Below, one piece after another: positions 6,618-10,540 of a stretch of DNA of 10,540 nt (position 1 is its first letter; each line of letters begins with the position of its first letter). The position numbers and the translations under genes were made by a program. Source of the stretch: Pseudomonadota bacterium (GTDB lineage Bacteria > Pseudomonadota > Alphaproteobacteria > Rhizobiales > Rhizobiaceae); contig JAEWHQ010000220.1 in NCBI GenBank assembly GCA_023387715.1, positions 1 through 10,540 of the forward strand, in the 5' to 3' direction. The notes under the pieces are model-generated. The model did no database searches. It was not told the DNA's origin and saw nothing but the letters and a program-made list of their open reading frames with translations.

Positions 6618-6670
6618 TTAGAGCATAATTTAACCTTGAACTGATCTAAGTGTAAGGAATTATGCTCTAA
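6618..6670. repeat. Palindromic repeat with TTAGAGCATAATT/AATTATGCTCTAA ends
   Basis: A perfect 13-bp inverted repeat (6618-6630 and 6658-6670) is separated by 27 bases, within which CCTT (6634-6637) and AAGG (6654-6657) extend the stem past a 3-base bulge. Its ends are the same TTAGAGC/GCTCTAA as in the element 10 bases upstream, so the two form a composite. Such intergenic palindromes are common in Rhizobiales (RIME elements, Brucella Bru-RS). I cannot confirm the exact family here. Confidence 0.8.
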
Positions 6671-6691
6671 CCACATAGAACGATGATTATA

Positions 6692-6722
6692 ATAAAAAAA
6701 CCGATCAGTTTCATGACCGGTT
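6692..6722 (-). terminator. Second terminator-like hairpin for the minus strand
   Basis: AACCGATCA (6699-6707) pairs with TGACCGGTT (6714-6722) with one mismatch and a 6-base loop. On the minus strand it is followed by a run of seven T, complementary to AAAAAAA at 6694-6700 and partly overlapping the stem base. It lies 65 bases after the stop of the glycine-rich gene, behind another hairpin, and is probably a backup terminator. Confidence 0.6.
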
Positions 6723-6736
6723 CCCTGTCGTTCTTA

Positions 6737-6781
6737 CCAAAACAAAATATAAGGCAGCCGAAACTTCAGGACTGCCTTATA
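6737..6781 (-). terminator. Intrinsic terminator of the small glycine-rich gene
   Basis: TATAAGGCAG (6748-6757) and CTGCCTTATA (6772-6781) form a perfect 10-bp stem, extendable by CC/GG inside the loop. On the minus strand it is followed by ATTTTGTTTT. It begins 6 bases after the stop codon of the 93-residue gene. Confidence 0.7.
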
Positions 6782-6786
6782 ATTAT

Positions 6787-7068
6787 TTAAGCTTTATTGG
6801 CGGCTGCGTTTTTGATCATGCCAATGATCGCGGTCAGAACGATACCACCGATACCACCGCCCGCCAGCTGGCCGATCGCGCCATTCAGCAAGGAATCAAG
6901 GCTGCCATTATTCAAAAGCGGCAGTAATTGCCCCAAAATAACACCACCGATACCACCAGCAACAGTATTACCGGTTGTTCCGAGGCTCAAATTCTTAACA
7001 GCTCCGGCAATATTGCCGCCAACTGCACCAGAGATCAATTGCAAAACAATAGGCAGAAGAGCATCCAT
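6787..7068 (-). CDS. Small glycine-rich hydrophobic protein, conserved hypothetical
   Basis: A 93-residue protein with no catalytic motif that I recognise. It is hydrophobic throughout, with a short N-terminal helix (MDALLPIVLQLISGAVGG). Several glycine/alanine-zipper stretches follow: GGNIAGAV (17-24), VAGGIGGVILGQLLPLL (36-52) and IGQLAGGGIGGIVLTAIIGMI (65-85). The only charges are a few residues, including Lys25, Lys86 and Lys92. The two hydrophobic glycine-rich segments flank a polar NNGSLDSLLNG linker, which suggests a helical hairpin that packs or oligomerises in a membrane. GGAAGGA precedes the ATG. It stands alone, with terminator hairpins behind it and a 12-bp palindrome about 50 bases upstream. 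Similar short Gly-rich proteins occur as unnamed hypotheticals in Rhizobiales, as far as I recall. A pore-forming peptide or membrane-associated structural protein is possible, but this is not shown. Confidence 0.75.
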   Translation of the reverse strand: MDALLPIVLQLISGAVGGNIAGAVKNLSLGTTGNTVAGGIGGVILGQLLPLLNNGSLDSLLNGAIGQLAGGGIGGIVLTAIIGMIKNAAANKA

Positions 7069-7119
7069 GACTTATCCTTCCCATCAAGGTTGTGCATGAG
7101 ATTAAAGAATCCAGCTACT

Positions 7120-7131
7120 TGATGATCATCA
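7120..7131. promoter_or_regulatory. Perfect 12-bp palindrome upstream of the glycine-rich gene
   Basis: TGATGATCATCA is a perfect dyad centred 57 bases upstream of the minus-strand start codon, in the divergent region shared with the MarR-type regulator. Its size and place suit an operator, but no binding protein can be assigned. The remaining divergent region (7069-7391) is AT-rich and I see no gene in it. Confidence 0.3.
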
Positions 7132-7391
7132 GAAAGCCAATAATGTCAAATAAATTGCGATTCATTTACTCATAAAAATAGAATTGACCACAGTCTTTGC
7201 ATAGAAATACATGGATTAAAGCGCAATATCACTTTATAAAAATGCATAATCAATAATCAGGTAACGTAATAATAAAGCTGCATGCATAACGTTTTGACCA
7301 TTCACAGGAATAGCCGTGCCTTTGCGGCCTGCGTCATTGAAATCGGTTGCGCATACTGACATATTCATCACCATATGACCGGAGCTATGAT

Positions 7392-7946
7392 GTGAATTCT
7401 GAAAATATAACTGCCTCAGTTGAGACCCCGCTTTCTGCACGCGAGGCAGACAATCTCGATATTATCGAACTCTTGTTCTTCTCTTATCGTGATTTTACCG
7501 CTGATCCGGATTTGATCCTTGAAAAAATCGGCTTTGGCCGTGCGCATCACCGCGTGCTCTACTTTATCAATCGTAAGCCCGGCATGACGGTTGCGGAACT
7601 TTTAGACCTGTTGCGCATTACCAAACAAAGCCTGTCACGCGTGCTAAAACAACTGATCGACACCGGCCATGTGCTGCAAATCACTGCCGCGCACGACAGG
7701 CGCCACAGAAAACTATATCCAACCGAGGCTGGCCGCACCCTGACATTGTCGCTCGCAACACCGCAGTCGCACCGCATTGCCAATGCTCTCGACAATTGCT
7801 CTGAAGAAGAACGCCATATTATTGAGCGTTTTCTTTATAAAATGGTCAATCCTGATCGCCGGATCCAGATCGACAGTTTTGATCCGGCAGATTATGGTAG
7901 TGCAACAGAACGTCCTTTTGTAAAAACCAGCCTTCCATCATCTTAA
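7392..7946 (+). CDS. petP: MarR-family transcriptional regulator (PetP-like)
   Basis: A 184-residue winged-helix DNA-binding protein read from GTG at 7392, which has GGAG at 7381-7384 at the right spacing. A TTG 45 bases upstream is possible but has no ribosome site. The MarR core runs from about 42 to 150: RAHHRVLYFINRKPGMTVAEL (50-70), recognition helix ITKQSLSRVLKQLIDTG (76-92), and wing AHDRRHRKLYPTEAG (100-114) with the usual D-R-R motif. The termini form the dimerisation helices. An extra tail of about 25 residues (DRRIQIDSFDPADYG...) follows the last helix. It is the first gene of an operon with an OmpR-type regulator 36 bases downstream and a histidine kinase, the order recalling petP-petR of Rhodobacter capsulatus. 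Family is firm; the PetP name rests on context and similarity of layout, and the ligand is unknown. Confidence 0.85.
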   Translation: MNSENITASVETPLSAREADNLDIIELLFFSYRDFTADPDLILEKIGFGRAHHRVLYFINRKPGMTVAELLDLLRITKQSLSRVLKQLIDTGHVLQITAAHDRRHRKLYPTEAGRTLTLSLATPQSHRIANALDNCSEEERHIIERFLYKMVNPDRRIQIDSFDPADYGSATERPFVKTSLPSS

Positions 7947-7982
7947 TGCCTTTGACTAACACCTTAGAAAACGGAGTGCGCT

Positions 7983-8687
7983 ATGCTCGTTGAAGATCAA
8001 CTTATCTCAGATGATGCACCGCACCTGCTGGTTGTTGATGACGACACACGCATCCGCAGCCTGCTTTCGCAATTTCTCACCACCAGCGGCTTTCGCGTCA
8101 CCATTGCAGCCAGCGCTGCCGAAGCACGGCGCAAGCTGGAAGGCATTGATTTCGACCTGCTCATCCTTGATGTGATGATGCCGGGTGAAACAGGCGTATC
8201 GCTGACGCGCTCTTTGCGCGAGAAAAAGACCGTTCCTATTTTGATGCTCACTGCCCTGTCGGAAACCGACAGCCGCATTGATGGCCTGGAAGCCGGGGCA
8301 GATGATTATCTGCCAAAGCCTTTTGACCCGCGTGAATTGCTGTTGCGCATCAATAATATTCTGCGTCGCGGTGCCCCTGCTCCGCAGCCAAAAATCGAGC
8401 AGATTGTTTTTGGCCCGTACACATTCTTCATTCCGCGCCGCGAATTGAAAAAGGGCAGCGAAGTTATCAAGCTCACTGACCGTGAACGCGATATTATGGC
8501 CATCTTTGCCGAGCGCGCCGGTGATACCGTCCCGCGTCACGAATTGACCGGTGCGGAAGGCGAAGTGGGCGAACGCACGATTGACGTGCAGATCAACCGC
8601 CTGCGCCGTAAAATCGAGCAGGATCCGGCCAACCCGATCTGGCTGCAAACAGTGCGCGGCATAGGTTACAAGCTGAGTATTGAATAG
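7983..8687 (+). CDS. petR: OmpR-family two-component response regulator (PetR-like)
   Basis: A 234-residue response regulator. The receiver domain (about 13-128) has the acidic pair Asp20-Asp21 (VVDDD), phospho-acceptor Asp63 in LLILDVMMPG, Thr90 in ILMLTA and Lys112 in LPKPFDPREL. The C-terminal winged helix (about 140-234) ends in the OmpR pattern RTIDVQINRLRRKIEQDP...LQTVRGIGYKL, which is the recognition helix and wing. It starts 36 bases after the MarR gene with ACGGAG upstream; the same 12-base stretch AAACGGAGTGCG also precedes the gloC start. The cognate kinase follows 69 bases downstream. Phosphorylated, it should bind tandem DNA sites and adjust transcription. PetR in Rhodobacter has been linked to expression of the cytochrome bc1 operon; transfer of that role here is inference. 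Confidence 0.93.
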   Translation: MLVEDQLISDDAPHLLVVDDDTRIRSLLSQFLTTSGFRVTIAASAAEARRKLEGIDFDLLILDVMMPGETGVSLTRSLREKKTVPILMLTALSETDSRIDGLEAGADDYLPKPFDPRELLLRINNILRRGAPAPQPKIEQIVFGPYTFFIPRRELKKGSEVIKLTDRERDIMAIFAERAGDTVPRHELTGAEGEVGERTIDVQINRLRRKIEQDPANPIWLQTVRGIGYKLSIE

Positions 8688-8698
8688 AAACCGGTTTC
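8687..8698. repeat. 12-bp palindrome between response regulator and kinase genes
   Basis: GAAACCGGTTTC is a perfect dyad that begins on the last base of the response-regulator stop codon. It may be a small intercistronic hairpin, an internal operator or the core of a degenerate palindromic repeat. Confidence 0.3.
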
Positions 8699-8756
8699 AC
8701 AGTTTAAAAGATCAGAACGAAAAGGGACAGAATTTGGCGACTGAGGATCTCAGACC

Positions 8757-10097
8757 ATGACACACCCTTGGACGGCTCTGAAATACTGGTTCAGCACATG
8801 GATTCCAAAAGGCCTCTATGCGCGCTCGCTGATTATTATCATTGCGCCGATGGTGCTTTTGCAGTCAGTGGTGGCTTTCGTCTTTATGGAACGCCACTGG
8901 CAAATGGTCACCGAGCGTCTTTCAACGGCTGTGGTGCGCGATATTTCCGCTATCATTGATCTGTTGGAAACCTATCCGCAAGAAGCCGATTATGAAAATG
9001 TCATCCGCATTGCGCAGCAGCGCTTAGCACTCAATATTTCCATTCTGCCACCTGATCCGCTGCCAGCTCCCAGCCCGAAGCCGTTCTTTTCTATTCTTGA
9101 TTATTTTTTGAGCGAGGAAATCACCCGCCAGATCAATCGCCCGTTCTGGATTGATACGGTCGGCGATTCCGATCTCGTTGAAATCCGCGTTAAACTTGAA
9201 AACAATGTGCTGCGTGTTTTTGCCAGACGTTCACAGGCCTATGCCTCCAATACCGGCATTTTCCTGACATGGATGGTCGGCACGGCACTTGTGTTGCTGA
9301 CAATTGCGATTTTCTTCCTGCGCAATCAGATCAAACCGATCCAGCAATTGGCGGATGCGGCCGAAAGTTTTGGCAAAGGCCGCGCAATGCCGGAAGGCTT
9401 TAAGCCGCAAGGCGCCGAGGAAGTGCGCAAAGCCGGTATTGCCTTTATCCAGATGCGTGAACGTATTGAGCGCCAGATTGAGCAACGCACCGCAATGCTA
9501 AGCGGGGTCAGCCATGATCTGCGCACCATCCTGACCCGCTTTAAATTGCAGCTGGCTCTGGCCGGAAATTCTCTTGATACAGAACCGCTCAATCAGGACA
9601 TCACCGATATGCAAACCATGCTGGAAGGCTATCTGGCCTTTGCGCGTGGGGAAGGCTCAGAAGAAACCTCTGTGCTCGATCTGCAAATCCTGTTCGACCG
9701 GCTGAAACATGACAGCACCTTGCGCGGTAAAGATTTAACCGCATCCATTGACGGCTCACCCGATGTGAATGTTCGCCCGAATGATTTTTCCAGACTGGTG
9801 TCCAATCTTGTTTCCAATGCACTGCGCTATGCCGATAAGGTTGATCTCCATGCACGCCATCAGGATGGTTTTCTGGAAATCACCGTAGATGATAACGGCT
9901 CCGGTATTCCGGAAGAAAGCCGCGAAGATGTGTTTAAGCCATTTGTGCGTCTTGATGCAGCACGCAATCAGGATGCGGGTGGAACCGGCCTTGGCCTTGC
10001 CATTGCACGCGACATTGCGCGCAGCCATGGCGGCGACATTACTTTGCACGACAGTCCGCTTGGTGGCTTGCGTGCAGTTATTCAAATTCCGGCATAA
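8757..10097 (+). CDS. EnvZ-like membrane sensor histidine kinase
   Basis: A 446-residue inner-membrane kinase that should phosphorylate the response regulator encoded just upstream. Domains in order: membrane helix 1 (about 22-44); a periplasmic sensor of about 120 residues with a proline-rich stretch PPDPLPAPSPKP (98-109); membrane helix 2 (about 167-188); HAMP linker (about 189-240); HisKA with phospho-acceptor His253 in SGVSHDLRTILTR; and HATPase_c with N-box Asn354 (NLVSNALRYA), G1 box VDDNGSGIP (377-385) and G2 box GGTGLGLAIA (408-417). All catalytic boxes are intact. The H-box reads HDLRTIL where most EnvZ-type kinases have HDLRTPL, so the conserved proline is replaced by isoleucine; Thr257, important for phosphatase activity, is kept. 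GAGGAT precedes the ATG. The signal it senses cannot be inferred from the sequence. Confidence 0.93.
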   Translation: MTHPWTALKYWFSTWIPKGLYARSLIIIIAPMVLLQSVVAFVFMERHWQMVTERLSTAVVRDISAIIDLLETYPQEADYENVIRIAQQRLALNISILPPDPLPAPSPKPFFSILDYFLSEEITRQINRPFWIDTVGDSDLVEIRVKLENNVLRVFARRSQAYASNTGIFLTWMVGTALVLLTIAIFFLRNQIKPIQQLADAAESFGKGRAMPEGFKPQGAEEVRKAGIAFIQMRERIERQIEQRTAMLSGVSHDLRTILTRFKLQLALAGNSLDTEPLNQDITDMQTMLEGYLAFARGEGSEETSVLDLQILFDRLKHDSTLRGKDLTASIDGSPDVNVRPNDFSRLVSNLVSNALRYADKVDLHARHQDGFLEITVDDNGSGIPEESREDVFKPFVRLDAARNQDAGGTGLGLAIARDIARSHGGDITLHDSPLGGLRAVIQIPA

Positions 10098-10107
10098 TAA
10101 GCGACAT

Positions 10108-10146
10108 AAAAAACCGACTTAAGCACAGGCTTAAATCGGCTTTTTT
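10108..10146. terminator. Bidirectional terminator between the kinase and csaA-like genes
   Basis: AAAAAACCGACTTAAGC (10108-10124) pairs with GCTTAAATCGGCTTTTTT (10129-10146), with two mismatches and a 4-base loop. T-runs are available on both strands. It lies in the 70-base gap between the two convergent genes, 10 bases after the kinase stop. Confidence 0.85.
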
Positions 10147-10167
10147 CAGACGATCAGTTCGGCCAAA

Positions 10168-10527
10168 TTAATATAATCTGCCGCCGTTCGGAATGGTTTT
10201 GTCTGTTGTCACCAACACCACATCACCAGCCTCATCAGGCATGCCGAGTGTCAGGACTTCAGACATAAACGGGCCAATTTGGCGCGGTGGAAAATTCACC
10301 ACTGCCATCACCTGCTTGCCCACCAGATCTTCCGGCTGGTAATGTTTGGTAATCTGCGCCGAGGTTTTCTTCACACCAATATCGGCACCAAAATCAATCT
10401 TCAGTTTGATGGCAGGTTTGCGCGCTTCCGGAAAAGGCTGTGCTTCAATAATGGTACCGGCACGAATATCGACCTTTTCAAAGTCAGCCCAACTAATCGT
10501 ATCGGCAATCACGCCTGTTTCACTCAT
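10168..10527 (-). CDS. csaA: CsaA-like tRNA-binding-domain protein
   Basis: A 119-residue single-domain protein with the EMAP/MetRS C-terminal type OB fold that binds tRNA. The CsaA pattern is clear: ISWADFEKVDIRAGTIIEA (11-29), EARKPAIKLKIDFG (34-47), KKTSAQIT (53-60) and VNFPPRQIGPFMSEVLTLG (77-95), ending in IPNGGRLY. CsaA of Bacillus subtilis is described as a secretion-related chaperone; the family also binds tRNA, so the physiological role is open. Typical CsaA proteins are about 110 residues and begin just before the DFEKVDIR segment, so the first ten residues here are a short extension. No clear ribosome site precedes the ATG and the frame stays open to the window edge, so the true start may be further upstream. 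It is convergent with the kinase gene and its upstream context is not visible. Confidence 0.88.
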   Translation of the reverse strand: MSETGVIADTISWADFEKVDIRAGTIIEAQPFPEARKPAIKLKIDFGADIGVKKTSAQITKHYQPEDLVGKQVMAVVNFPPRQIGPFMSEVLTLGMPDEAGDVVLVTTDKTIPNGGRLY

Positions 10528-10540
10528 ATCTGCATCAATC

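Noticed and set aside
6564..6670. CRISPR array or insertion sequence
   Set aside because: There are only two palindromic units with different interiors, no regular spacers, and no transposase gene nearby.
7347..7391. TTG start 45 bases upstream for the MarR-family gene
   Set aside because: It lacks a ribosome site, and the added residues are not part of the MarR fold. GTG at 7392 has GGAG at proper spacing.
8007..8648. 213-codon open frame on the minus strand
   Set aside because: It lies wholly antisense to the response regulator, whose receiver and DNA-binding motifs are intact.

Overview
The window looks like a chromosomal segment of an alphaproteobacterium of the order Rhizobiales, probably close to Brucellaceae. 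The evidence is a BA14K-family secreted protein, a greA gene directly followed by an LpsB/LpcC-type LPS-core mannosyltransferase, a MarR / OmpR-type regulator / EnvZ-like kinase operon of the PetP-PetR kind, and intergenic palindromes with TTAGAGC...GCTCTAA ends. Base composition appears moderate. There are no insertion sequences, phage genes, CRISPR arrays or RNA genes that I can see.

Left region (1-2665, minus strand): a three-gene cluster read toward the left edge. In transcription order it encodes a Tat-exported FAD amine/amino-acid oxidoreductase, a Sec-exported mono-haem cytochrome c, and a Sec-exported RidA/YjgF protein cut by the window edge. Together they read as a periplasmic deamination module: the flavoenzyme oxidises an amine or amino acid, the cytochrome takes the electrons toward the respiratory chain, and RidA hydrolyses the imine product. 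Inverted repeats lie in both gaps between these genes. An 860-base AT-rich divergent region (2666-3529) separates the cluster from greA. It holds a plausible promoter on each strand and a terminator-like hairpin in the greA leader.

Middle region: greA and the core mannosyltransferase form a plus-strand operon (3530-5093) ending in an intrinsic terminator. A BA14K-like secreted protein (5304-5804) follows on its own and shares a strong bidirectional terminator with the convergent gloC-type glyoxalase II (5857-6498, GTG start). Between gloC and the next minus-strand gene lie a composite palindromic repeat (6564-6670) and two hairpins. The hairpins probably terminate the small glycine-rich hydrophobic protein gene at 6787-7068.

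Right region (7392-10097, plus strand): a MarR-family regulator with a GTG start, an OmpR-type response regulator and a membrane histidine kinase form one regulatory operon. It ends in a bidirectional terminator shared with a convergent CsaA-like tRNA-binding-domain protein at the right edge.

The most interesting items are the exported oxidoreductase/cytochrome/RidA module, whose sequence motifs hint at amino-acid substrates, and the possible GraL-like attenuator in the greA leader.
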